Assembly (NCBI GenBank): GCA_017464345.1
Contig: JAFUAH010000020.1
Location: 1-62,125 of the forward strand
Source of the DNA: Bacteroidaceae bacterium
Lineage (GTDB): Bacteria > Bacteroidota > Bacteroidia > Bacteroidales > Bacteroidaceae
Direction of reading: 5' to 3'
Length of the DNA stretch: 62,125 nt
Positions 39,875 through 49,253 of this stretch are shown here, piece by piece; position 1 is the stretch's first letter; the number at the start of each line of letters is the position of its first letter. A program made the position numbers and the translations under genes. The notes beneath the pieces are model-generated. The model was given only the letters and a program-made list of their open reading frames with translations, did not search any database and was not told the origin of the DNA.

Positions 39875-41080
39875 ATGGAACAGAAGAAAAAAGTAGTCGT
39901 CGCCTTCAGTGGCGGACTGGATACCAGCTACACGGTGATGTATCTGGCCAAGGAGAAGGGGTACGAGGTACATGCCGCGTGTGCCAATACGGGCGGTTTC
40001 AGTCCCGAGCAACTGAAGCAGAACGAGGAGAATGCCTACAAACTGGGTGCAACGAAGTACGTTACCCTCGATGTCACCCAGGAGTACTACGACAAGTCGC
40101 TCAAGTACATGGTCTTCGGTAACGTGTTGCGCAACAATTGTTACCCCATTTCTGTCAGTTCGGAACGCATCTTCCAGGCACTGGCTATCGCCCGTTACGC
40201 CAACGAAATCGGGGCATCGGCCATCGCACATGGCTCCACCGGGGCCGGAAACGACCAGATCCGCTTCGACATGACCTTCCTCGTCATGGCTCCTGGGGTG
40301 GAGATTATCACCCTCACCCGCGACGGTAACCTCAGTCGGCAGGAGGAAGTCGATTACCTGAACCAGAACGGGTTCCATGCCGACTTCACCAAGCTGAAAT
40401 ACTCCTACAACGTGGGCATCTGGGGCACCAGCATCTGTGGCGGCGAGATACTCGACTCCCGTCAGGGGCTGCCTGAGTCGGCCTACCTGAAGCATCCCAC
40501 AAAGTCGGGTTCGGAATTGCTGAAACTTGGTTTCGAGAAGGGCGAACTCTGTTCGGTGAACGGAGTGCACTACGACGATAAAATCAAGGCCATCCAGGCC
40601 GTTGAGGAGATTGGCGCACAGTACGCCATCGGCCGCGACTGCCATGTAGGCGACACCATCATCGGCATCAAGGGACGTGTCGGATTCGAGGCTGCCGCTC
40701 CGATGCTCATCATCGGTGCCCACCGTTTCTTGGAGAAATATACCCTCTCCAAGTGGCAACAGTACTGGAAGGAACAGGTGGCCAACTGGTACGGCATGTT
40801 CCTGCACGAGAGTCAGTATCTGGAGCCCGTCATGCCAGACATAGAAGCCATGCTTACGAGCAGTCAGCGACACGTGAACGGTGAGGTTACGCTGGAATTG
40901 CGCCCCTATTCGTTCCAGACTGTCGGCTGCGATACGCCTGACGACCTCGTGAAGAACAAACTGGGTGAGTACGGCGAGGGTGCCAAAGGTTGGACCAGCG
41001 ACGAGGCCAAGGGCTTCATCAAGGTCACCAGCACACCGCTTCGTGCCTATTATCTGGCTCACCCCGACGAAGAGCGTTAA
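39875..41080 (+). CDS. argG: Argininosuccinate synthase
   Basis: 401 residues. The ATP site AFSGGLDTSYTVMYL (10-24) and the family motifs AIAHGSTGAGNDQIRFD and WGTSICGGEILDSRQGLPE are present, as is RHVNGEVTLELRPYSF near the end. It joins citrulline and aspartate with ATP use; in the Bacteroidales route the acyl group is removed from N-acylcitrulline before this step. It starts 67 bases after the GNAT gene and ends seven bases before argC. The gap before it carries a small hairpin GGACGTAC/GTACGTCC. Confidence 0.97.
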   Translation: MEQKKKVVVAFSGGLDTSYTVMYLAKEKGYEVHAACANTGGFSPEQLKQNEENAYKLGATKYVTLDVTQEYYDKSLKYMVFGNVLRNNCYPISVSSERIFQALAIARYANEIGASAIAHGSTGAGNDQIRFDMTFLVMAPGVEIITLTRDGNLSRQEEVDYLNQNGFHADFTKLKYSYNVGIWGTSICGGEILDSRQGLPESAYLKHPTKSGSELLKLGFEKGELCSVNGVHYDDKIKAIQAVEEIGAQYAIGRDCHVGDTIIGIKGRVGFEAAAPMLIIGAHRFLEKYTLSKWQQYWKEQVANWYGMFLHESQYLEPVMPDIEAMLTSSQRHVNGEVTLELRPYSFQTVGCDTPDDLVKNKLGEYGEGAKGWTSDEAKGFIKVTSTPLRAYYLAHPDEER

Positions 41081-41087
41081 AAGCGAT

Positions 41088-42071
41088 ATGATACACGTAG
41101 GAATCTTAGGCGCAGCAGGATATACCGGAGGCGAACTCATACGTCTGTTGCTCAATCATCCCGAGGCAGAGATCGTCTTTGCCAATAGTGAGTCGAACGC
41201 CGGAAGACCCGTGGCCGATGTCCACGAGGGACTTTGTGGCGACACGGACTTGTGTTTCACCTCCGAAATGCCTTTCAATCAGGTGGATGTCGTTTTCTTC
41301 TGCTTCGGACATGGCAAGAGCGAGCAGTTCCTGAAGGAGCACGACATTCCAGCTTCTGTGAAGATAATCGACCTGGCGCAGGACTTTAGAGTTAAGCGTG
41401 AAGAGTTAAGCGTGAAGAATTATGATTTTATTTATGGTCTTCCAGAGATTCATCGCTCAGACATAAAAGATTGTAAACACCTGGCTAACCCAGGGTGTTT
41501 TGCCACCTGTATACAACTGGCCTTGCTGCCTGCACTGGAGGCGGGCATCATCAGGGGCGACATCCATGTGAATGGCATCACAGGCAGTACGGGCGCTGGG
41601 CAGAAGCCAGGCGCCACAACGCACTTTTCCTGGCGTAACGACAACATTTCCGTCTACAAGACCTTCACCCATCAGCACCTGTTGGAAATCAACCAGACGG
41701 TGCAGGAACTCCATCCTGGATACACTGGCCGGGTGCTCTTCATCCCCCAGCGAGGCTGCTTTGCCCGTGGTATCTTCGTGACGGCCTACGCCCATTGCGA
41801 CCTGCCCATCGAGGAGGTGCAACGTATCTATGCCAACTACTACTGCGATGCCGCCTTCACACACTTCGTCACGAAGAGTCCTGATATGAAGCAGGTGGTG
41901 AACACCAACAAGGCACTTGTCTATGTGGAAAAATACGAAGACCAGCTCCTGATGATTAGTTGTATCGACAATTTGCTGAAGGGGGCCGTCGGCCAGGCGG
42001 TACAGAACATGAACCTGATGTTTGGTCTCGATGAGAAGATGGGACTCCGCCTCAAGGCTTCCGCCTTCTAA
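41088..42071 (+). CDS. argC: N-acyl-gamma-glutamyl-phosphate reductase
   Basis: The ATG at 41088 gives 327 residues with the NADP site GILGAAGYTGGELIRLLLNHP and the catalytic Cys137 in ANPGCFATCIQLALLPALEAG. GSTGAGQKPGATTHFSWRNDN and the C-terminal block SPDMKQVVNTNKALVYVE are also present. An open frame reaches 40965, inside argG, and is not used. A 14-base direct duplication GAGTTAAGCGTGAA encodes VKREELSVKN just before YDFIYGLPE; relatives are shorter here. Third gene of the arginine operon. Confidence 0.96.
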   Translation: MIHVGILGAAGYTGGELIRLLLNHPEAEIVFANSESNAGRPVADVHEGLCGDTDLCFTSEMPFNQVDVVFFCFGHGKSEQFLKEHDIPASVKIIDLAQDFRVKREELSVKNYDFIYGLPEIHRSDIKDCKHLANPGCFATCIQLALLPALEAGIIRGDIHVNGITGSTGAGQKPGATTHFSWRNDNISVYKTFTHQHLLEINQTVQELHPGYTGRVLFIPQRGCFARGIFVTAYAHCDLPIEEVQRIYANYYCDAAFTHFVTKSPDMKQVVNTNKALVYVEKYEDQLLMISCIDNLLKGAVGQAVQNMNLMFGLDEKMGLRLKASAF

Positions 42072-42125
42072 GTGAAATGGAATGTAAGGAACTTTTAATT
42101 CTTAACTCTTAATTCCAACTAGAAA

Positions 42126-43262
42126 ATGAATTTATTTGACGTATATCCCCTGTTCGACGTGAACATTGTGAAGGGACTGGGCTGTAAGGTTTGGGACGAT
42201 AAAGGGCAGGAATATCTCGACCTCTATGGTGGTCATGCTGTCATCTCCGTCGGCCATGCCCATCCCCACTACGTGGAGGCTGTCAGTCGGCAGGTGGCTC
42301 AACTGGGTTTCTACTCCAATTCTGTGAAAAACGAATTACAGCAGCAGTTAGCCGAACGGCTGGGCCGCATCTGTGGTTATCCCGACTATCAGCTGTTCCT
42401 TATCAACAGCGGTGCCGAGGCCAATGAGAATGCCCTGAAACTGGCTTCATTCCATACGGGACGGACACGCATATTAGCAGCCCAGAAGGCCTTTCATGGT
42501 CGAACCTCACTGGCAGTGGAGGCCACGGACAATCCGAAAATCATAGCTCCGGTGAACGCCAATGGCCATGTTACTTACTTGCCGCTGAACGAACTACCTG
42601 CATGGGAAGAGGAACTGGCAAAGGGCGATGTGGCGGCTGTCATTTTAGAGTGTATTCAGGGCGTGGGGGGAATTCGCATGGCTACGGACGAGTTTGCCCA
42701 GGGGCTTTCTGCTGCGTGCAAGAAGTATGGCACGGTGCTCATTTGCGACGAGATACAGTGCGGCTATGGCCGTAGTGGCAAGTTCTTCGCCCACCAGTGG
42801 CTCGGCATTCGCCCCGACCTCATCACCGTGGCCAAAGGCATTGCCAATGGTTTCCCCATGGGTGGTGTGCTCATCTCTCCCGATTTCCAGCCTGTCTATG
42901 GTCAGCTGGGCACGACCTTCGGAGGCAACCACCTAGGGTGTGCTGCAGCCTTGGCCGTGCTTGATATCATGGAGCAGGAGCAGTTGGTACAAAATGCCGA
43001 TGAAATGGGCCATTATCTTATCTCAGAATTGCGTAAAATGCAACTGCCCCACGTGACGGACGTCCGTGGTCGCGGTCTGATGATAGGCATCGAGCTGGAC
43101 ATCCCTCAAGCAGATGTACGCCGCCGCCTGATTTACGACGAACACATCTTCACAGGCTGCTCGGGCACCAATCTGCTGCGCCTTTTGCCACCGCTCTGCC
43201 TGACGAAGGCGGATGCCGACGAGTTTTTGTTGAAACTGAGAATTGTGCTAAATCATGTATAA
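42126..43262 (+). CDS. argD: Acetylornithine/succinylornithine aminotransferase
   Basis: 378 residues, class III PLP aminotransferase. DLYGGHAVISVGHAHPHYVEAV is at the start, NSGAEANENALKLASFHTGR forms the phosphate site, CDEIQCGYGRSGKFFAHQW is the cofactor Asp region, and Lys237 in VAKGIANGFPMGG binds PLP. It makes N-acylornithine for ArgF'. It overlaps proC by eight bases. The short gap before it holds a TTAATTCTTAACTCTTAATT repeat. Confidence 0.95.
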   Translation: MNLFDVYPLFDVNIVKGLGCKVWDDKGQEYLDLYGGHAVISVGHAHPHYVEAVSRQVAQLGFYSNSVKNELQQQLAERLGRICGYPDYQLFLINSGAEANENALKLASFHTGRTRILAAQKAFHGRTSLAVEATDNPKIIAPVNANGHVTYLPLNELPAWEEELAKGDVAAVILECIQGVGGIRMATDEFAQGLSAACKKYGTVLICDEIQCGYGRSGKFFAHQWLGIRPDLITVAKGIANGFPMGGVLISPDFQPVYGQLGTTFGGNHLGCAAALAVLDIMEQEQLVQNADEMGHYLISELRKMQLPHVTDVRGRGLMIGIELDIPQADVRRRLIYDEHIFTGCSGTNLLRLLPPLCLTKADADEFLLKLRIVLNHV

Positions 43263-44037
43263 GTCGAAAATAGCTATCATTGGGGCCGGAGCCATGGGGG
43301 GGAGCATTGCTGACGGCCTTCTGGCCCAGGCTGCTGTCCCTGCCGCCAACCTCATTGTCAGTAACCACACACCGGGCCGGTTGGAACGCTTCGTCCGGTC
43401 GGGGGCCGTCCTGACAACTGACAACCGCAAGGCTGTGGCCCAGGCCGACGTCGTTATCCTGGCAGTAAAGCCCTGGTTGGTGGAGTCGGTGTTGGAAGAC
43501 ATTCGCGACCTTCTGACGGAGGAGAAGATACTCGTATCCGTGGCCGCCGGAGTCAGTGGCGTACAACTCGTGCAATGGTGCGGCGGGCAGTGTGATGTTC
43601 TTATAGCCATCCCCAATATCGCCATTGCGCAAGGGGCGTCGATGACCTTCCTGACGCCGGTGAATGCCAGTCGGGAACATACGGACTTCGTGGCCCGGAT
43701 GTTCGATGAAATGGGCAAAACTTGCGTTTGTGACGAGAATCATCTGCAGGCGGGCATGGCCCTTGCCTCTTGTGGCATAGCCTATGCACTCCGCTATGTC
43801 CGTGCGGCCAGTGAAGGAGGTGTAGAAATGGGCTTCAAGGCCAATCAGGCAAAAGAAATTGTTATGCAAACCCTTCTTGGTGCTGTGAAACTGCTTGAGG
43901 CCAGCGGTATGCACCCTGAGGAGGCTATCGACCAGGTGACAACGCCCGGTGGTATCACTATCCGTGGACTGAATGTTATGGAAGAGGCCGGGTTCACCAA
44001 TGCTGTAATCAAAGGCCTAAAGGCAAGCGTGAAATAA
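43255..44037 (+). CDS. proC: Pyrroline-5-carboxylate reductase
   Basis: 260 residues. NAD(P) site KIAIIGAGAMGGSIADGLL, the central block VVILAVKPWLVESVLEDI, and IPNIAIAQGASMTFLTP. The C-terminal motif TPGGITIRGLNVMEEAGFTNAVIKGLKA, which forms the dimer and substrate site, is intact. It is the last step of proline synthesis. Overlap with argD links proline and arginine synthesis in one transcript. Confidence 0.96.
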   Translation: MYKSKIAIIGAGAMGGSIADGLLAQAAVPAANLIVSNHTPGRLERFVRSGAVLTTDNRKAVAQADVVILAVKPWLVESVLEDIRDLLTEEKILVSVAAGVSGVQLVQWCGGQCDVLIAIPNIAIAQGASMTFLTPVNASREHTDFVARMFDEMGKTCVCDENHLQAGMALASCGIAYALRYVRAASEGGVEMGFKANQAKEIVMQTLLGAVKLLEASGMHPEEAIDQVTTPGGITIRGLNVMEEAGFTNAVIKGLKASVK

Positions 44038-44076
44038 GAGTTGAAAGTTAAATGTTTAAAGTAAAACCATACAACC

Positions 44077-46116
44077 ATGAAACGATTCTTGTTATTTGCC
44101 CTCAGCGCGTTTTGCTTCGTCCTCAGCGGTTCGGCACAAACACCCAATAAAAGCGACCGTAAGACACTGGCGACCACGTATTTCTACTTCGACGATGTCG
44201 ATGGGACCATCGAGGCTTATCCCGAATATGTATTTAAGGGGCTCGAACAGCGCATGATGCAGGTGTCGTCGAGCAACTATGTACTGGGCGACACTAACAT
44301 CAAGGGTCTGACACCCCAGATGCAATACTACACCAACCTCTTCTTTGCAAGGAGGACACGTACCACGGTGTTCGTTTTCGACGGGCAGGAGTCGGCACAG
44401 GGGGCACTGATGACCGGTGCCATCTATGCTGGTTCGCAGATAGGTCTCTGGGCAGCTATGTGGGAGGGACTGCGCGACAAGGTGGGCGATGCCCTCACCG
44501 AGGCCAATATCGCTCACTCCAAGCATGGCAGCTATAAGGACTACATCAAGCAGTCGAAGCCCGAAGAACTAATATTCAACGGACACGAGGGAGGGCACAT
44601 CACATGGAGGATGGACATGAGCAATTCGTTGCTGACCATGATGTGCGGTGTCAATATCGAAGAGGTGTACGACCTCTATAGTTACTACGACGAAGAGTAT
44701 GATAAGATTGTGGTGGTGGTGTTCAACTATTCGGAGACCAAAGAACCAGCCGGCTTAGACGTGGCAGCAGTGGGCAAGGTGCTGGGTGTGCTGACAGAGA
44801 TACAGAACTTCGGTTCATCCAACGACAAGTTGGCTAATGCCACAGATTATCAGAAGACGGCAGCCGAGCGCTTCAAACGTGTTGACATGATAGACTATTT
44901 CAAGAAGCACTTCCACCTGAAGAATACACCTAAGGGCTGTATTGCCACCGTAAAAGATAACAAACTGCAACTCTGCGACACCACCATCCAGATTGTAGAA
45001 ATAATAAGGGATACGTTGCCCCCAGACCCTCCAGAGGAGCCAAAGGACTCTACAAAGAATAAGAAAAATCATGGTCTTGTTGGGGTTAAGAACCTTGCCA
45101 GCTTTGCCATTATAGAGCATGGTGCCTACTTCGACCAGCCTTTCGTCGAGGATGCCGAGAACATCTATATGATACAAGACCCTTACAGTGAGAATGCCGT
45201 CATCGCTGTAAACAAACAGTCGGGTGATATTCGTGCCGCAATAAAGGGCAAGAGCGGCGGCGACCGTCCCAACATCAAGGCATTCAATGTGCATAACGAT
45301 ACGCTCTACCTCGATGTCGAGGGGCGTGGCATTGTGCGGTACGACGGAAAGAGTGTGGAATCGTCGCCGCTCATCGGCGAGGTGAAGCACGGATGGCTGT
45401 CGACAGGCATTGTCAAACCGTTTGTGCTCTCGCCCGATGGTCGCTATCTGGCCTACGGCGACGAAAACATTACTGTCTACGACCTGAAGGACGACAACAA
45501 GGTGATAAAGACATGCGGCAACGACCTGCTGCGCTATGTCGTAACAGACAAGGGCGACCTCTATGGCGTGAATGCCTACCAGGCAACTCTGAGACAAAAC
45601 AATGGTGACGACGACGGCTACGAAACGCAGGGCGAGACGCAACTCTCCGACCTTGTCAAGGGAAAGGCGTTGTGGATGGAGCAGATAGGCGACAGCATCT
45701 TCCTTATAGGGGAGAACAAGATAGCAAAGACGGCTGCCGACGAGTTCAAGTGGTCTCCGGCCTCTGCCCTTGAGAATATCACGATGAACGCTGCTGGACT
45801 GTCTCAGGCTAAGGGCGGATTTGCATGGATAACTACCGATGATGCCGACAACAGGTTTGCCTTGTTCACCGCTAACAACGATAAGGCGACACCGATGAAA
45901 CAACTGTATACGGGCATTAAGATACCGCGCTACATGGGCGGATACATCGTTCAGAAGGCCGACAATATCCACATCGACAGCATGGGCAATGTGTGGATGC
46001 GAAGCGAAGAGGCCGGTCGCTGTCTCGTCGTAGTGTATAATCCGAATGGTATCGTCGGTCTGCCATCGCTTGCCGGCAAATATACTGAGTTTAAGCCAGA
46101 AACTAAAACTAAATGA
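44077..46116 (+). CDS. Secreted orphan protein inside the arginine/proline operon
   Basis: 679 residues. A signal peptide (MKRFLLFALSAFCFVLSGSAQ) precedes an N-terminal domain of about 280 residues with no motif I can name (TTVFVFDGQESAQGALMTGA is one striking stretch). A Pro/Lys-rich linker (PPDPPEEPKDSTKNKKNHG) follows. The C-terminal 350 residues have repeated short beta units (SPDGRYLAYGDENITVYDL; DSMGNVWMRSEE) suggesting a beta-propeller. It starts 39 bases after proC and overlaps proB by four bases (ATGA), so it is translated with the proline genes. Why an exported protein sits here is not clear. No transmembrane or lipobox signal is seen. Confidence 0.75.
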   Translation: MKRFLLFALSAFCFVLSGSAQTPNKSDRKTLATTYFYFDDVDGTIEAYPEYVFKGLEQRMMQVSSSNYVLGDTNIKGLTPQMQYYTNLFFARRTRTTVFVFDGQESAQGALMTGAIYAGSQIGLWAAMWEGLRDKVGDALTEANIAHSKHGSYKDYIKQSKPEELIFNGHEGGHITWRMDMSNSLLTMMCGVNIEEVYDLYSYYDEEYDKIVVVVFNYSETKEPAGLDVAAVGKVLGVLTEIQNFGSSNDKLANATDYQKTAAERFKRVDMIDYFKKHFHLKNTPKGCIATVKDNKLQLCDTTIQIVEIIRDTLPPDPPEEPKDSTKNKKNHGLVGVKNLASFAIIEHGAYFDQPFVEDAENIYMIQDPYSENAVIAVNKQSGDIRAAIKGKSGGDRPNIKAFNVHNDTLYLDVEGRGIVRYDGKSVESSPLIGEVKHGWLSTGIVKPFVLSPDGRYLAYGDENITVYDLKDDNKVIKTCGNDLLRYVVTDKGDLYGVNAYQATLRQNNGDDDGYETQGETQLSDLVKGKALWMEQIGDSIFLIGENKIAKTAADEFKWSPASALENITMNAAGLSQAKGGFAWITTDDADNRFALFTANNDKATPMKQLYTGIKIPRYMGGYIVQKADNIHIDSMGNVWMRSEEAGRCLVVVYNPNGIVGLPSLAGKYTEFKPETKTK

Positions 46117-46883
46117 AACGAATCGTTGTCAAGATAGGTTCTAATGCTCTGACACGCCATGATGGGAAACTCGATGTCACACGCATGTCGGCGCTGGTGG
46201 ATCAGATTGCCTGGTTGCGGCAGCATGGCTGTGAGGTGATACTGGTCTCTTCGGGTGCTGTGGCTTGCGGCCGTCGGGAACTGAAGGTGGAGCATAGTCT
46301 GGATTCCGTGGAGCAGCGTCAGCTCTTTTCTGCCCTTGGGCAAGTGAAACTTGTGGGTCTCTACTACGACCTCTTCCGCGAATATCACATACACGTTGGC
46401 CAGGTGCTGACGATGAAGGAGAATTTCCGTCCGGGTGAGCCATACGACAATCAACGTGCCTGCATGACGGTGATGCTGGAGAACGGCGTGCTGCCCATCG
46501 TGAACGAGAACGATACGGTCTGCGTGACGGAACTGATGTTCACCGACAACGACGAACTGAGCGGACTGATGGCCCAGATGATGGGAGCCGATACGCTGGT
46601 GCTGCTCTCTAATATTGATGGTATATTCACGGGACATCCCGATGCTGCCGATTCACGCCTGATTCGGAATGTGAAGCCCGGAGACGACCTGTCAGCCTAC
46701 ATTCAGCAAGAAAAGAGTGCCTTTGGACGGGGAGGCATGTCCTCGAAATATGCAACTGCCAGCAGTGTTTCGCAGGCAGGCATTCGTGTGATAATTGCTA
46801 ATGGCACCCGCGATAACATACTCGTTGATTTGATGGAACGGCCCGACGACGTACCCCATACTGAATTTATGCCAAACCGCTGA
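46113..46883 (+). CDS. proB: Glutamate 5-kinase, short form
   Basis: 256 residues of amino-acid kinase fold. [11 protein letters not shown] is at the start, then [26 protein letters not shown] with [18 protein letters not shown], and the ATP-site block [27 protein letters not shown]. The PUA domain that ends the E. coli enzyme (total about 367 residues) is absent, so feedback control and assembly may differ. It is coupled by four bases to the orphan upstream and by one base to proA. Confidence 0.95.
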   Translation: MKRIVVKIGSNALTRHDGKLDVTRMSALVDQIAWLRQHGCEVILVSSGAVACGRRELKVEHSLDSVEQRQLFSALGQVKLVGLYYDLFREYHIHVGQVLTMKENFRPGEPYDNQRACMTVMLENGVLPIVNENDTVCVTELMFTDNDELSGLMAQMMGADTLVLLSNIDGIFTGHPDAADSRLIRNVKPGDDLSAYIQQEKSAFGRGGMSSKYATASSVSQAGIRVIIANGTRDNILVDLMERPDDVPHTEFMPNR

Positions 46884-48130
46884 TGGCCATGAACTTGCAA
46901 GAAACTTTTTGTCGTGTGAAGGCGGCCAGCCAGGGGCTGGTCTTGGTTCCTGAAGAAAAACGAAATGCTGTGCTTCGGGCGGTGGCCGATGCCATTGTGC
47001 TGCGGCAGGACGAACTGCTGACAGCCAATGCTCAGGACTTGGCCCGGATGGAAGAGTCAAGTCCGCTGTACGACCGTCTGAAACTGACTCCTGAACGAAT
47101 TGCCGCCATTGCTGCGGACATGCGAAATGTGGCTATGTTACCCTCACCATTGGGGCTGGTGACAAAGGCCCGGACGCTGCCCAACGGTTTGCGTCTCCAT
47201 CGTGTGAGCGTACCTTTTGGCGTGGTGGGCGTTGTGTATGAGGCCCGCCCCAATGTGACGTTTGATGTCTTTTCCCTTTGTCTGAAGAGTGGAAACGCCT
47301 GTGTGTTGAAAGGTGGGCGCGATGCAGTCTGTTCGAACGAAAAGGCGGTGGAGGTTATCCGTCAGGCCCTCAGGCAGGAGAATGTGGACGAGGGTATTGT
47401 GGCCCTGCTGCCTGCCACCCACGAGGCCACGGCAGAGATGCTGTCCGCTGTGGGCTATATCGACATCTGCATCCCCCGAGGCGGTCGGCGACTGATAGAC
47501 TTTGTTCGCGACTATGCCCATGTGCCCGTCATCGAGACAGGAGCAGGTGTGGTGAACACATACTTCGATGAAATGGGCGATTTTTGCATCGGACAACGCG
47601 TCATAGTGAATGCCAAGACGCGACGAGTGAGTGTGTGCAATGCGCTGGATTGCCTGATTGTTCATGAAGCTCGGCTGAAGGATTTAGCTGCTCTATTGGC
47701 CCCCTTGGCCGATAGTCGTGTCACACTTTATGCCGACACTGCCGCCTATCACGCATTGGAGGGACGATATCCATTGCTGGAACCTGCCATGGAGGCACAT
47801 TTTGGTATGGAGTTCATGGATTACAAAATGGCTGTGAAAACGGTGGCAAGTCTGGAGGAGGCCTTACGGCACATCGCGCAGTATGGCAGTGGACACAGCG
47901 AAGCCATCATTACGCAGGACGAGGCTCGGGCCCGTGAGTTCCAGATGCGTGTAGATGCAGCCTGTGTCTATTGGAATGCACCGACATCATTCACCGATGG
48001 GGCGCAGTTCGGGCTGGGGGCTGAAATCGGAATCTCGACTCAGAAGTTGGGACCGCGTGGTCCCATGGGGCTGGAAGAACTGACTACCTACAAATGGATA
48101 GTCGAGGGCGATGGACAAGTGAGGGAATGA
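46883..48130 (+). CDS. proA: Gamma-glutamyl phosphate reductase
   Basis: 415 residues of the aldehyde dehydrogenase-like family. [41 protein letters not shown] forms the NADP and substrate region. The catalytic Cys lies in [15 protein letters not shown]. The C-terminal region has [11 protein letters not shown] and [43 protein letters not shown]. The start ATGGCCATG gives two options six bases apart. It forms, with proB, the first two steps of proline synthesis. Confidence 0.96.
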   Translation: MAMNLQETFCRVKAASQGLVLVPEEKRNAVLRAVADAIVLRQDELLTANAQDLARMEESSPLYDRLKLTPERIAAIAADMRNVAMLPSPLGLVTKARTLPNGLRLHRVSVPFGVVGVVYEARPNVTFDVFSLCLKSGNACVLKGGRDAVCSNEKAVEVIRQALRQENVDEGIVALLPATHEATAEMLSAVGYIDICIPRGGRRLIDFVRDYAHVPVIETGAGVVNTYFDEMGDFCIGQRVIVNAKTRRVSVCNALDCLIVHEARLKDLAALLAPLADSRVTLYADTAAYHALEGRYPLLEPAMEAHFGMEFMDYKMAVKTVASLEEALRHIAQYGSGHSEAIITQDEARAREFQMRVDAACVYWNAPTSFTDGAQFGLGAEIGISTQKLGPRGPMGLEELTTYKWIVEGDGQVRE

Positions 48131-48144
48131 TATTCATTGAGATA

Positions 48145-48178
48145 ATTAAGAGTTAAGAATTTAAGAATTAAAAATAAA
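48145..48178. repeat. AGTTAAGAATTTAAGAATTA repeat before argF'
   Basis: A short tandem of GTTAAGAATT / TTAAGAATTA, related to TTAATTCTTAACTCTTAATT before argD (42096-42115, opposite orientation) and to the duplication in argC. Confidence 0.6.
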
Positions 48179-48181
48179 GCG

Positions 48182-49234
48182 ATGAAAACCTTTATCAATG
48201 TAACCGACATCGGCGACCTGCGTCAGGCCTTGGCTGAGGCACAGGAGATTAAGCAAGACCGTTTCAAATATCAGCATCTGGGCCGGAACAAGACCCTGTT
48301 GATGATTTTCTTCAACAACTCGTTGCGTACCCGGCTTTCGACCCAGAAGGCTGCCATGAATCTGGGCATGAACGTGATTGTCCTGGACGTGAATGCTGGT
48401 GCCTGGAAACTGGAGACGGAGCGTGGCGTCATCATGAACGGCGACAAGTCGGAACATCTGTTGGAGGCCATACCCGTGATGGGGTGTTACTGCGACATCA
48501 TTGGTGTGCGCTCCTTTGCCGGGCTTACAGACCGGGAATATGATTACGCCGAGACAGTGCTGAACCAGTTCATCAAATACAGCGGAAAGCCCGTCTTTGC
48601 AATGGAGACGGCCACGGTGCATCCTCTTCAGGCGTTTGCCGACCTGATAACCATCGAAGAGTACTGGCATTCACAATTCACAATTCACAATTCACAATTG
48701 GCTGCGCATAAGGAGGTGGCAGCAAATAATTGTGAATTGTCAATTGTAAATTGTCAATTAAACCGTCCCAAGGTAGTCCTCACCTGGGCCCCCCACTGTC
48801 GTGCCCTTCCGCAGGCTGTGCCCAACTCGTTCGCCCAGTGGATGCAGGCGGCAGAGGATGTGGATCTTGTCATCACCCATCCCCAGGGGTACGAACTGGA
48901 TCCGCAGTTCACTCAGGGTGCCCGTGTCGAGTATGACCAGATGAAGGCGCTGGAGGGTGCCGATTTCGTGTATGCCAAGAACTGGTCGTGCCCGGGTGTG
49001 ACGCGCCCCGAGGACTACGGAAAGATTCTCTGCGAAGATATGTCGTGGACGATAGACGAGGCCCACATGGCCGTGACCAACAATGGAAAGTTCATGCACT
49101 GCCTGCCCGTGCGTCGCGGGCTCATCGTGACGGACGAGGTCATCGAGGGCCCGAACAGCATCGTCATTCCCGAGGCTGCCAACCGCGAAATCTCCTGCTC
49201 CGTTGTCCTGAAACGAATGCTGGAGGCACTGTAG
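48182..49234 (+). CDS. argF': N-succinylornithine-type carbamoyltransferase (ArgF')
   Basis: 350 residues. FFNNSLRTRLSTQKAAMNLGMNV is the carbamoyl-phosphate site, and GVIMNGDKSEHLLEAIPVMGCYCDIIGVRSFAG, FMHCLPVRRGLIVTDEVI and PEAANREISCSVVLKRMLEAL match the Bacteroides fragilis N-succinylornithine transcarbamylase as I remember it (318 residues). Residue 90 is Ser where that enzyme has Pro; reported mutagenesis found that Ser, Pro or Val here favour succinyl and Glu favours acetyl substrates. The extra length is a palindromic repeat encoding about 30 residues (HSQFTIHNSQLAAHKEVAAN...) between IEEY and RPKVVLTW. The active site is intact, so the enzyme is probably functional. Confidence 0.93.
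   Translation: MKTFINVTDIGDLRQALAEAQEIKQDRFKYQHLGRNKTLLMIFFNNSLRTRLSTQKAAMNLGMNVIVLDVNAGAWKLETERGVIMNGDKSEHLLEAIPVMGCYCDIIGVRSFAGLTDREYDYAETVLNQFIKYSGKPVFAMETATVHPLQAFADLITIEEYWHSQFTIHNSQLAAHKEVAANNCELSIVNCQLNRPKVVLTWAPHCRALPQAVPNSFAQWMQAAEDVDLVITHPQGYELDPQFTQGARVEYDQMKALEGADFVYAKNWSCPGVTRPEDYGKILCEDMSWTIDEAHMAVTNNGKFMHCLPVRRGLIVTDEVIEGPNSIVIPEAANREISCSVVLKRMLEAL
48669..48761. repeat. TTCACAA palindromic element inserted in frame in argF'
   Basis: The left arm has four tandem TTCACAA units (48669-48700). The right arm has AATAATTGTGAATTGTCAAT followed by TGTAAATTGTCAATT (48725-48761). A short core encodes AAHKEVAA. The whole is translated. Confidence 0.88.
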
Positions 49235-49253
49235 GCAGGGATTTATCTTAGTC

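Noticed and set aside
38623-49234. Polysaccharide utilisation locus or SusCD pair anywhere in the window
   Set aside because: Barrel proteins lack SusD partners and there are no glycoside hydrolase genes; the arginine/proline operon is purely biosynthetic.
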